Translations under genes and position numbers: made by a program | Source of the DNA: Bacteroidota bacterium | GTDB lineage: Bacteria > Bacteroidota > Bacteroidia > Chitinophagales > Chitinophagaceae | NCBI GenBank assembly: GCA_023433265.1 | Contig: JAEZDR010000016.1 | Coordinates: 1 to 5,591 of the forward strand | Reading direction: 5' to 3' | DNA: 5,591 nt | Shown: one piece after another, positions 1 through 5,591 of the stretch | How positions within the stretch are numbered: position 1 is the stretch's first letter | How the letters are laid out: the number at the start of each line of letters is the position of its first letter | Notes under the pieces: model-generated | The model's database searches: none | Told to the model about the DNA's origin: nothing | The model's input: only the letters and a program-made list of their open reading frames with translations

Positions 1-4
1 TCAT

Positions 5-559
5 ATGGCCAGGCAGGATGGTTATATAAGAGCAACAGGCAACATCAACGATGTTACACTTTACATCCGCAACGGCGTCTATTACGCCCGGATGAAAAGC
101 TGCCTCACAGGTAAAACCTTTTGGAAGCATAGGGCTTTTGAAGGTAGCCGTAATAGCTGCCGGCGCTTTGCATTAGGCAACACACTCGCTTCACAGGTTT
201 ACAGGAATCTTCCAAAAGAAAAGCGTGTTTACCAATGTTTTTGCCGGCTAAAAACTGCAGCCATTCTGTATCTCAAACAATCCTTGTCAGCAACTGAAGT
301 GCTTTCACTCCTTCATCAGCAGGCCCTGCAGGAAGCGTATATAGTACAACTTCCGCCCAGGAAAAAAAGAAAACCTAAACCCTTTCCCTATGCTAAGGTG
401 GTCACACCCAGCTATATCGGCCTAACCGTCGGCAGGCTCGAATACCTCGAAAACAAATACGGTGAAGAAAAGTTTGAAGAAATGGTCGAAAGCTTTTTCC
501 ATGCCTTAAAGCTGCCACCACCCCCAATCCGCGCCCTGCAGCGCGCAGCCATTGCATAA
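5..559 (+). CDS. Small basic hypothetical protein, Bacteroidota-type family of unknown function
   Basis: This encodes 184 residues and ends in TAA. I do not recognise a characterised function. The first 70 or so residues (MARQDGYIRATGNI..VTLY, then R.K..L.GK, AFEGSR, a run rich in F, A and G, and VYRNLP at 65-70) resemble the opening of a widespread Bacteroidota hypothetical family that typically starts MAR..G.I...G.I..(V/L)TFY, judged from memory. The middle (about 75-112) looks helical. A strongly basic, proline-containing stretch lies at 117-127 (PPRKKRKPKPF) and PPPP at 171-174. There is no signal peptide, membrane segment or obvious catalytic motif, so it is probably cytosolic. The basic patch could bind nucleic acid, which is a guess. 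The ATG at 5-7 is preferred because the family begins MAR. The frame is open to the window edge, so an upstream start cannot be excluded, and the promoter lies outside. It converges on the permease gene across a repeat-filled gap. Confidence 0.75.
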   Translation: MARQDGYIRATGNINDVTLYIRNGVYYARMKSCLTGKTFWKHRAFEGSRNSCRRFALGNTLASQVYRNLPKEKRVYQCFCRLKTAAILYLKQSLSATEVLSLLHQQALQEAYIVQLPPRKKRKPKPFPYAKVVTPSYIGLTVGRLEYLENKYGEEKFEEMVESFFHALKLPPPPIRALQRAAIA

Positions 560-592
560 CCACCCACACGCTCTCGCCGCTTACCTCTCCCG

Positions 593-677
593 CTCACATC
601 TCACGTTTCTGCAACTCACGTTTCACCTCTCACATCTTACATTTCACGTCTCACAACTCACGTTTCACGTCTCACTA
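593..677. repeat. Degenerate 7-bp tandem repeat array (YTCACGT), about 12 units
   Basis: Read on the plus strand, the segment divides into twelve consecutive units: ctcacat, ctcacgt, ttctgcaa (the only 8-mer), ctcacgt, ttcacct, ctcacat, cttacat, ttcacgt, ctcacaa, ctcacgt, ttcacgt, ctcacta. The consensus is YTCACGT. A higher-order 42-bp duplication (six units) is visible because the 15-mer caactcacgtttcac occurs exactly at 612-626 and again at 654-668. The plus strand carries only six G residues in 85 bases. The array is noncoding, lies downstream of the plus-strand gene and abuts the 11-bp array. It resembles in style the short tandemly repeated heptamers of cyanobacteria. Origin by replication slippage is likely, and function is unknown. 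Confidence 0.85.
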
Positions 678-741
678 ACTCCCTGGCTACTCCGATGTGA
701 CTCCATAGTGACTCCGTAATGACTCCGATATCACTCCGACA
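676..741. repeat. Degenerate 11-bp tandem repeat array (TGACTCCGATA-like), 6 units
   Basis: There are six head-to-tail units of exactly 11 bases: taactccctgg, ctactccgatg, tgactccatag, tgactccgtaa, tgactccgata, tcactccgaca. The core ACTCC at unit positions 3-7 is invariant in all six, while the last four bases vary. The first unit shares two bases with the end of the 7-bp array, so the arrays are contiguous but have different periods. The period is close to one DNA helical turn, placing the cores on one face of the helix. It is not a multiple of three, which argues against a coding origin. Function is unknown. It lies just before the hairpin that closes the permease gene. Confidence 0.85.
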
Positions 742-743
742 TG

Positions 744-773
744 AAAAGCCGCATACTGCGTGCTTCTTTTTTT
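744..773. terminator. Probable bidirectional intrinsic terminator between convergent genes
   Basis: The left arm (aaagccgca, 745-753) pairs with the right arm (757-767) around a TAC loop, with one bulged T at 761 and one imperfect pair (A745/C766, which is a U-G wobble in minus-strand RNA). On the plus strand the hairpin runs into a T-rich tract at 764-773 (ttcttttttt), a good terminator shape for read-through from the gene at 5-559. In minus-strand RNA the hairpin begins only a few bases after the permease stop codon at 772-774 but is followed by just four U residues, so it is weaker in that direction. Confidence 0.6.
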
Positions 774-2085
774 ATCCTCTTCTAAATGCCCATTTACCAA
801 GTTCTTTCCACGAAGGTTTTTTACCGTACATAAGTATCCCGGTGCGGTATATTTTGGCTGCAAGCCATGTGGTAAGAATAAAGCCGAGGATTAACAGGGC
901 ATAGCTGGCTACTATTTCCCAAACAGGCGGATGATGTGGTAAGCGCGCCATCATTACAATGGGTGAAGTAAGCGGAAACAGGCTTCCGAACACCGCAATA
1001 CTACTATGTGGATCATTAGCAGCTTTTATCATAATAGCCATGGCGAAAATGATAGGCATCATGATGGGGAAGAGCAGCGATTGTGCATCCTGAGGATCTT
1101 CATTTACGGCACTGCCTACCGCAGCAAAGAGGGAAGAATACAGGAGGTAGCCACCAATAAAGTAAAAGATAAAACTACCCACAATTAATGCTATCGGTAA
1201 TTGCGTGATGCCTTGCATAGCCTCCGCAATCTTGCTCGTGCTCTGTGCCACTTCTACACCTGGCGCCTGTACATTGCTCTGCGTCATTTGCTGGGCAAGG
1301 TCGGGGGCAATGAGTGAAAAGAGTAATGGCAGCAGCGATACAATAAAAATCCAAATTAGGAATTGCAGTAAACCTACTGCACCAATGCCGAGTATCTTAC
1401 CCATCATCAGTTGGAAAGGTTTTACGCTGCTTACAATCACTTCAGCAATGCGGCTTACTTTTTCTTCCATTACGCCGCGCATCACCATCGTGCCATACAC
1501 GAACAATACGATGTAAATGATAAGGCCGGATATAATGCCAATCAGCTCAGCGAATATGGCAACATTCTCTACCTCTTCTTCACCTTTGAGTGTTGTAAAC
1601 TGCACATCGGCCCTGTTCTTAATGCTATCAAGCTGCGCCTGTGTGAGGTTGAGCGAAAGCAGCCTCCTGTTTTCAAGCTGCCTGTTGATGTTTCTTTCAA
1701 TTTCAGACTGTGAGCGCATACCAATACTCTCGTTGCTAACTATCCTCAGGTCGCCGGCATTCATAATGCTTGCTCCTGCAGGTATGTAGATGTAAGCATC
1801 AAAAGCGTCGTTCTGCAGTTTTTGTTTCAATGCAGCTTCGTTAGGTTCGTTCACGAAACTGAATTTAAGCTGCTCCTCGTTTTTGCTTTCAATCTTACCA
1901 TTGAAGAAGTTGGCGTTATCTGCTACAGCCACATTCATTTCCTTACCCTCATCAACGGTGAAGTAGATGATCATGCCATAGAAGGCAAAAATGAAAACAG
2001 GCAGGAGGATGGTTGTAAGAAGAAAAGTTTTCTTTCTTACTCTCGTAAGAAACTCCCTTTGTGTTACCAATGCTATTTTACTCAT
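772..2085 (-). CDS. ABC-2 type transporter permease, NatB/YhaP-like
   Basis: This is a 437-residue inner-membrane permease, the membrane partner of the ATPase encoded just upstream. After a short cytosolic N-terminus (KIALVTQREFLTRVRKKTF) comes TM1 at about 20-42, then a large extracytoplasmic domain at about 43-175. The remaining membrane segments lie at about 176-202, 231-260, 296-322, 336-353, 362-380 and 389-411. After the second segment is a motif typical of NatB-like proteins: VMRGVMEEK at 201-209, followed by SRIAEVIVSSVKPFQLMMGK on the cytosolic side, where the ATPase would couple. The C-terminus (RTGILMYGKKPSWKELGKW) is also family-like. A polar insert rich in Q, S and A at about 262-294 separates TM3 and TM4. 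B. subtilis NatAB exports sodium, but most members of this broad family have unknown substrates, so I assign none. The gene starts at ATG, 24 bases after the ATPase stop, and is certainly co-transcribed with it. Length and architecture look complete. Confidence 0.9.
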   Translation of the reverse strand: MSKIALVTQREFLTRVRKKTFLLTTILLPVFIFAFYGMIIYFTVDEGKEMNVAVADNANFFNGKIESKNEEQLKFSFVNEPNEAALKQKLQNDAFDAYIYIPAGASIMNAGDLRIVSNESIGMRSQSEIERNINRQLENRRLLSLNLTQAQLDSIKNRADVQFTTLKGEEEVENVAIFAELIGIISGLIIYIVLFVYGTMVMRGVMEEKVSRIAEVIVSSVKPFQLMMGKILGIGAVGLLQFLIWIFIVSLLPLLFSLIAPDLAQQMTQSNVQAPGVEVAQSTSKIAEAMQGITQLPIALIVGSFIFYFIGGYLLYSSLFAAVGSAVNEDPQDAQSLLFPIMMPIIFAMAIMIKAANDPHSSIAVFGSLFPLTSPIVMMARLPHHPPVWEIVASYALLILGFILTTWLAAKIYRTGILMYGKKPSWKELGKWAFRRG

Positions 2086-2109
2086 AATTAGTGTAATGCG
2101 GTTTGAAGA

Positions 2110-3048
2110 TTAGTTTACTTTCTGGAACGAACGGGTAGCCTTAGTGCCTTCTACAAGGCGGATGAAAATTTCGTTCAGTGAAGGCAGTATTTCGTTGAAT
2201 GATGATATAGTTAATCCTTGTGCAATAAAATATTTGAGCACATCGTTGTTGTTGTAGCCGTCGTTTAGTTTAATGACCACATCGTTTTTGCCGGCACGTT
2301 TTACTTCAAACAAATCGGCTGCAAGTGTTTCAGGAATCAACTCCTGCTCAAAAGCAATGGTAAACACATGCTCCTTGAAATCCTGTTTCACGTTTTGTAC
2401 AGTGCCATCCAATATTTTCTTACCCAGGTTAACAAGCACGATGTGATCGCATATTTCTTCTACCTGCTCCATCCGGTGGGTACTAAAGATGATGGTACTC
2501 CCCTTTTTAGACAAGTTGAATATCTCGTCTTTGATGAGGTTGGCGTTTACTGGGTCTAGCCCGCTAAATGGTTCATCGAGGATGATGAGTTTAGGCTCAT
2601 GTAAAACGGTGGTAACGAACTGCAGCTTCTGGCTCATTCCTTTGCTAAGGTCTTCCACTTTCTTATTCCACCAGCTTTGCATTTCCATCTTTTCAAACCA
2701 GTAGCGGATTTTCTCCATCGCCTGGCTTTTAGACAAGCCTTTCAGGCGGGCAAGGTAAAGCGCCTGTTCGCCGATTTTCATCTTCTTGTAAAGGCCGCGC
2801 TCTTCGGGCATGTACCCAATTTCGCGCGTATGCTTCATGGGATCGAAGGGTGAGCCATCAAATATCAGCTTTCCTTCATCGGGATAAAGAATACCGGTTA
2901 TCATGCGCAGCAGCGTGGTTTTACCAGCGCCATTAGGACCGAGTAGACCGAATATGCTTCCTTCATCGATGGTGAAGCTGATGTCGTCAACTGCTTTTTG
3001 GGTTGCGTAATGCTTTCTTAGGTTTTGAAGTTGGAGTATTGCGCTCAT
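2110..3048 (-). CDS. ABC transporter ATP-binding protein, NatA/YhaQ-like
   Basis: This 312-residue cytosolic ATPase powers the permease encoded downstream. In order it shows Walker A GPNGAGKTT at 37-45, a Q-loop region IGYMPEERGLY at about 77-87, the signature LSKGMSQK at 134-141 (a variant of LSGGQ), Walker B LIILDEP at 154-160, a D-loop SGLDP at 162-166 and the switch histidine at 191 in STHRMEQ. Residues from about 225 form a C-terminal extension of the kind found in this subfamily (DUF4162-like), ending near EIFIRLVEG. The Q-loop position normally held by glutamine appears to be glutamate (E82), which I recall as usual in YhaQ-like ATPases. It starts at ATG (3046-3048) with no Shine-Dalgarno motif. 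It is the first gene of its transcription unit, since the preceding operon ends in a terminator about 90 bases upstream. The substrate cannot be read from the ATPase. Confidence 0.93.
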   Translation of the reverse strand: MSAILQLQNLRKHYATQKAVDDISFTIDEGSIFGLLGPNGAGKTTLLRMITGILYPDEGKLIFDGSPFDPMKHTREIGYMPEERGLYKKMKIGEQALYLARLKGLSKSQAMEKIRYWFEKMEMQSWWNKKVEDLSKGMSQKLQFVTTVLHEPKLIILDEPFSGLDPVNANLIKDEIFNLSKKGSTIIFSTHRMEQVEEICDHIVLVNLGKKILDGTVQNVKQDFKEHVFTIAFEQELIPETLAADLFEVKRAGKNDVVIKLNDGYNNNDVLKYFIAQGLTISSFNEILPSLNEIFIRLVEGTKATRSFQKVN

Positions 3049-3141
3049 AGCGTGAAGTTAATGGTTTATCATTTTCAGCCTTGCGAACGAAGTATGTACG
3101 TGCAAATAAATAGACGAACGGAAACAAAATGCCGGGCAACA

Positions 3142-3172
3142 AAAAAGCTGCTCCTTAGGGGAACAGCTTTTT
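3142..3172 (-). terminator. Intrinsic terminator after the bamA-ompH-ompH operon
   Basis: In minus-strand RNA, AAAAAGCUGUUCC pairs over 13 positions with GGAGCAGCUUUUU around the loop CCUAA. Twelve pairs are Watson-Crick and one is U-G, and the RNA runs out through six U residues (3146-3141). The hairpin begins 21 bases after the stop codon of the second ompH gene. Read on the plus strand, the wobble becomes a C-A mismatch, so the structure is better on the minus strand. It divides the outer-membrane biogenesis genes from the ABC transporter genes. Confidence 0.88.
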
Positions 3173-3193
3173 ATAAAGAAATATCTCGTTGTC

Positions 3194-3802
3194 TTATTGC
3201 TTTGGTTTAGCCGGAGCAGGCCTTACTGGAGCAGGAGATGCAGGCCTCTTTTCTTCTTCACCTAACATCAACTGGGCAGGTAACTGAATTTTAAGCTCTT
3301 TTGCTACGGGTATAAACAGGTTATCAAGTTTGTTCTTATTGAGGAAATAGGGCTCGATAGCCTGTGGGTTTACTACAAGGGTATAGTTGCCTCTTGCAAG
3401 CACTTTATCGTATGCTTCAATAACACGCTGGGCCAAAGGACCGGCTAACTGGTCTCTTTTACCTTCCAGTTTACTTTGTGCTATCTGCTGCCAGTAAACA
3501 AGGTTGAACCCTACCTGCTGACGCTGTTTTAAAGTATAATCAAGTAAAGCTTTCGATTTCCCCGAAGCTGAGTCAGCTTTGTAAGTGCTGTCCAACCTTG
3601 CAAACTCGCTCTGGTAGATTTCATATTCAGCAGCAAGCGAATCCTGCTGGTAAATTCGCAGCAGGCTATCCACACCAGCATAACCCGGCATAACGGTAAC
3701 CATTGTTTCCAGGTCGAAGAAACCTATCTTGAGTTGTTGAGCCTTTACAGTTGTACCAGCCATGATTGCGACAGCAAACAATAAAAAGAAACCTTTTTTC
3801 AT
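3194..3802 (-). CDS. ompH: OmpH/Skp-family periplasmic protein, second copy, with Pro/Ala-rich tail
   Basis: This 202-residue Skp-like protein is exported to the periplasm. Residues 1-21 form a clean signal peptide (MKKGFFLLFAVAIMAG, cleavage after VKA, before Q22). The mature start QQLKIGFFDLETMVTVMPGY matches the first beta strand and the I.(Y/F).D....(V/L)..MP.Y pattern of the family. A helical, partly coiled-coil section covers about 43-135 and is less charged and less heptad-regular than in the preceding copy. A C-terminal strand section (NYTLVVNP, 139-146) follows, then a tail at about 182-202 rich in P, A, K and E. I place the start at the ATG at 3800-3802. The frame is open to an in-frame TTG at 3833-3835, but the ATG gives a canonical signal peptide and the upstream leader does not. 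By analogy with Skp it would bind unfolded outer-membrane proteins. It is the third and last gene of the operon, 64 bases after the first ompH, and a strong terminator follows. Confidence 0.88.
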   Translation of the reverse strand: MKKGFFLLFAVAIMAGTTVKAQQLKIGFFDLETMVTVMPGYAGVDSLLRIYQQDSLAAEYEIYQSEFARLDSTYKADSASGKSKALLDYTLKQRQQVGFNLVYWQQIAQSKLEGKRDQLAGPLAQRVIEAYDKVLARGNYTLVVNPQAIEPYFLNKNKLDNLFIPVAKELKIQLPAQLMLGEEEKRPASPAPVRPAPAKPKQ

Positions 3803-3866
3803 CTGTGATTGTTTTGTTTTAAGACGCAGCTTCAACTGCTTATTTTAAACGTGTATGGTTAATTAA

Positions 3867-4382
3867 CTAGTTTTTAATCCCTATTTCTCTAAGCACATCG
3901 TCGCTTTTGTCAAGCTTTGGGTCGGCAAATATAACCGTTATTCCCTCACTTTTATCCAGTATAAAATCGTAGCCACGGGCAACGGCAATCTTTTGTACTG
4001 CATTGTAAACCCTGTCCTGCAGTGGCTTTATCAGCTTTTGCCTTTCCTTGAACAGGTCGCCCTCAAAACCGAACCTTCTTTTTTGTAAATCGCGTACTTC
4101 TTTTTCCTTGTTGAACAGTTCGTCTTCGCGCTTTTTCTTAAGGTCGTCCGTAAGCATAAACTGTTCGGCTTCGAAGTTTTTGTACATCTTGTCCAAAAGA
4201 ATCTGCTTATCGTCAATTTCTTTTTGCCATTGTTCGCTCACCTGTTGCAGTTTCTTTTCTGCCTCTTTATACTCTGGTATTTTTTCCAGGATGTATCGTG
4301 TGTCTATTACAGCATAGCGCTGGGCAGACGCAATCAAAGAACAGCATATGAGTGCGGCAAGAACAAACAATTTGGATTTCAT
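3867..4382 (-). CDS. ompH: OmpH/Skp-family periplasmic chaperone, first copy
   Basis: This protein has 171 residues, close to the length of E. coli Skp. The signal peptide is about 1-20 (cleavage after ASA, before Q21). Two cysteines at 13-14 lie inside the hydrophobic core without a proper lipobox, so a lipoprotein is unlikely. The mature part begins QRYAVIDTRYILEKIPEYKEAE, the typical beta strand and I.(P/M).Y motif of OmpH proteins. A long, highly charged coiled coil at about 39-112, rich in K, E and Q, corresponds to the tentacle helices of Skp. The C-terminal section at about 130-165 (VARGYDFILDKSEGITVIF) completes the trimerisation body. The expected role is a trimeric chaperone that shields unfolded outer-membrane proteins in transit to BamA. 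The gene starts 84 bases after the bamA stop, ends in TAG, and is followed by a second, divergent copy. Confidence 0.93.
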   Translation of the reverse strand: MKSKLFVLAALICCSLIASAQRYAVIDTRYILEKIPEYKEAEKKLQQVSEQWQKEIDDKQILLDKMYKNFEAEQFMLTDDLKKKREDELFNKEKEVRDLQKRRFGFEGDLFKERQKLIKPLQDRVYNAVQKIAVARGYDFILDKSEGITVIFADPKLDKSDDVLREIGIKN

Positions 4383-4466
4383 AACCGGGAGATTAATTTG
4401 TTGTTGAAGTTAATGTTCAAATCATCCTCACTTTATGCTTCCTGGCTGGTTTAACAGATAATTCTA

Positions 4467-5591
4467 TTAATCAGGTTCAAAACCAAGCATGAAGGTAAAC
4501 CTTGCAGCATCGCGGATTTTCGTATCACCGGTCATGCGGTCTAGCCCGACGCCGTAGTCAAATCCAAGCAATCCAAACATAGGAAGGAAGAAACGCATAC
4601 CTACACCCACTGAGCGGCGAAGCCTGAAAGGATTGTATTCCTTAAAGTTGTACCACCCGTTTGCAGCTTCAAAAAACGCAAGACCGTAGATAGTGCTGCT
4701 CGGATTGAGGCTGAAGGGGTAACGCATTTCAAGCGTGTACTTATTAAAGATGGTAAAGTATTGTTGCGCGCCCTGTTGTTCCGGGTTATACTTTGGATTA
4801 GATGTTTCGTAAACAGGATAGCCTCTGTGTGCTATGATGTCGTATCCAAGCAGGGCAAACTGGTTACTGATACCTGCATCGCCCACCTGGAACCTTTCGA
4901 AGGGAGAGATATTGAGCGATGAATTGTACCTGCCAAGGAAGCCATATTTAGCAGAAGCTTTTAGTACAAACTGCTTGTTTCTGTCTGCACCATGCGGGCG
5001 TCCGAGAGGCATGTACCAATCGCCTGTAAAACGCCATTTGTGGTACTCGATAAACTTAAACCTTTCAGCAGGATCTGTTGTAGAAACGATGTCTTTATTA
5101 AACAGCGACCATGGCGGTGTTAACTGCAAACTAAGCAGGAAGCTGCTACCACCGCGCGGGAAAGTCGGATTGTCTATTGACGAACGTTGCAATGAGAGCT
5201 TAACACTCAGGTTATTTGAAATACCATTCGTAAAGCCGGGTAAGTTTACCTGGTCTATCGGGTAGTTCTTAAGCTGGTAACGGGTGTAGTTTAGCGCCAC
5301 ACCAAACGAGAAGAAGTCGTCCGGCCATTTGAGCTGGGTAGAAAGACCAATGGACGCACCTGTTGTTTTAAAGAAAGAGTTATTTGCGTTTGCTGCACTG
5401 TACTCGCCGGTTAACGGATCGAACGCATTCGCAAACTTGGTATCGAACAAGCTGAAAGTAAGCGACTGCCTCTTCTTACCTCCCAACCAAGGTTCGGTGA
5501 AGGAGAAATTGTAAGACCTGAAAGCGCGGCCATTGCTCTGAAAACGTAGGCTGAGTTTCTGCCCATCTCCCTGTGGAAGTGGATCCCAGGC
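4467..5591 (-). CDS. bamA: Outer membrane protein assembly factor BamA, C-terminal part (5' end beyond window)
   Basis: The reading frame is open to the window edge, giving the last 374 residues. An in-frame TTG at 5484-5486 is internal and not the start. The visible part is the 16-stranded beta barrel of an Omp85 protein, and the N-terminal POTRA domains lie outside. Family features are SFTEPWLGGK near residues 30-38 of the fragment, DNPTFPRGGS at 140-149, the loop-6 motif as HRGY (RGY at 256-258, equivalent to the VRGF of E. coli BamA), GLLGFDYGVGLD near the end, and a terminal strand RFTFMLGF. The chain ends in EPD after that strand instead of in an aromatic residue. BamA catalyses folding and insertion of beta-barrel proteins into the outer membrane. 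The two downstream Skp-like genes supply its substrates. The two-chaperone arrangement and sequence fit Bacteroidota. A TamA-like Omp85 paralogue is less likely given the ompH neighbours. Confidence 0.93.
   Translation of the reverse strand, partial: AWDPLPQGDGQKLSLRFQSNGRAFRSYNFSFTEPWLGGKKRQSLTFSLFDTKFANAFDPLTGEYSAANANNSFFKTTGASIGLSTQLKWPDDFFSFGVALNYTRYQLKNYPIDQVNLPGFTNGISNNLSVKLSLQRSSIDNPTFPRGGSSFLLSLQLTPPWSLFNKDIVSTTDPAERFKFIEYHKWRFTGDWYMPLGRPHGADRNKQFVLKASAKYGFLGRYNSSLNISPFERFQVGDAGISNQFALLGYDIIAHRGYPVYETSNPKYNPEQQGAQQYFTIFNKYTLEMRYPFSLNPSSTIYGLAFFEAANGWYNFKEYNPFRLRRSVGVGMRFFLPMFGLLGFDYGVGLDRMTGDTKIRDAARFTFMLGFEPD

Noticed and set aside
593..741. The repeat region as a CRISPR array.
   Set aside because: Units are 7 and 11 bases long with no spacers between them, and no cas genes are present. 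This is a simple tandem repeat.
1205..1789. Several plus-strand open frames opposite the permease gene.
   Set aside because: They overlap one another in different frames and mirror the hydrophobic coding sequence of the permease. None has a recognisable domain.
3103..3129. Possible Bacteroidota promoter upstream of the ATPase gene (minus strand TTTATTTG at 3110-3103, resembling the -7 box TAnnTTTG, with TTTTG at 3129-3125).
   Set aside because: The -7 box lacks the A of TA, and the gap to the TTTTG element is 14 bases, shorter than the roughly 19-base spacing usual in this phylum. A promoter must lie somewhere after the terminator, but I cannot place it.
3803..3835. Longer version of the second ompH starting at TTG (3833-3835), adding 11 residues.
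   Set aside because: The added residues are polar and basic and would spoil the N-terminus of an otherwise canonical signal peptide that begins at the ATG at 3800-3802.
3803..3866. Small inverted repeat (GCAG...CTGC) between the two ompH genes as a terminator or attenuator.
   Set aside because: The stem is only four base pairs and no T-tract follows, so it is not distinguishable from chance.
4834..5265. Plus-strand open frame of 143 codons opposite bamA.
   Set aside because: It lies wholly antisense to the conserved BamA barrel, has no recognisable protein pattern and is explained by the codon use of the opposite strand.

Overview
This window looks like a chromosomal segment from a member of the Bacteroidota, most likely a Chitinophagaceae-type organism. 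The evidence is a bamA gene followed by two tandem Skp/OmpH-type chaperone genes, an ABC ATPase and permease pair with sequence typical of that phylum, start codons without Shine-Dalgarno motifs, and a short plus-strand gene with the MAR..G.I...G.I..(V/L)T.Y opening that I recall from Bacteroidota hypothetical proteins. The family-level placement is inference from general resemblance, since no search was possible.

Right part (about 3142-5591, minus strand, read right to left): the C-terminal 374 residues of BamA (5' end outside the window), then two periplasmic OmpH/Skp-like proteins, then a strong intrinsic terminator at 3142-3172. These three genes form an outer-membrane biogenesis operon. 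Skp-like chaperones hold unfolded beta-barrel proteins in the periplasm and BamA inserts them into the outer membrane.

Middle part (772-3048, minus strand): a two-gene transport unit of a NatA/YhaQ-type ATPase and a NatB/YhaP-type ABC-2 permease, 24 bases apart. It is separated from the outer-membrane operon by the terminator and about 90 bases of leader. The substrate is unknown.

Left part (1-771): a plus-strand gene for a small basic protein of unknown function (5-559) converges on the permease gene. The 212-base gap between them holds two abutting degenerate tandem arrays, one of period 7 (593-677, consensus YTCACGT) and one of period 11 (676-741, invariant ACTCC core). A hairpin with T-tracts next to the permease stop codon probably terminates transcription from both sides. 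The plus strand of the gap is very C-rich and G-poor, which could also act as a Rho loading site.

Most of the window is ordinary, conserved Bacteroidota sequence. I see no convincing new multi-gene system. The least explained parts are the double repeat array and the uncharacterised gene beside it.
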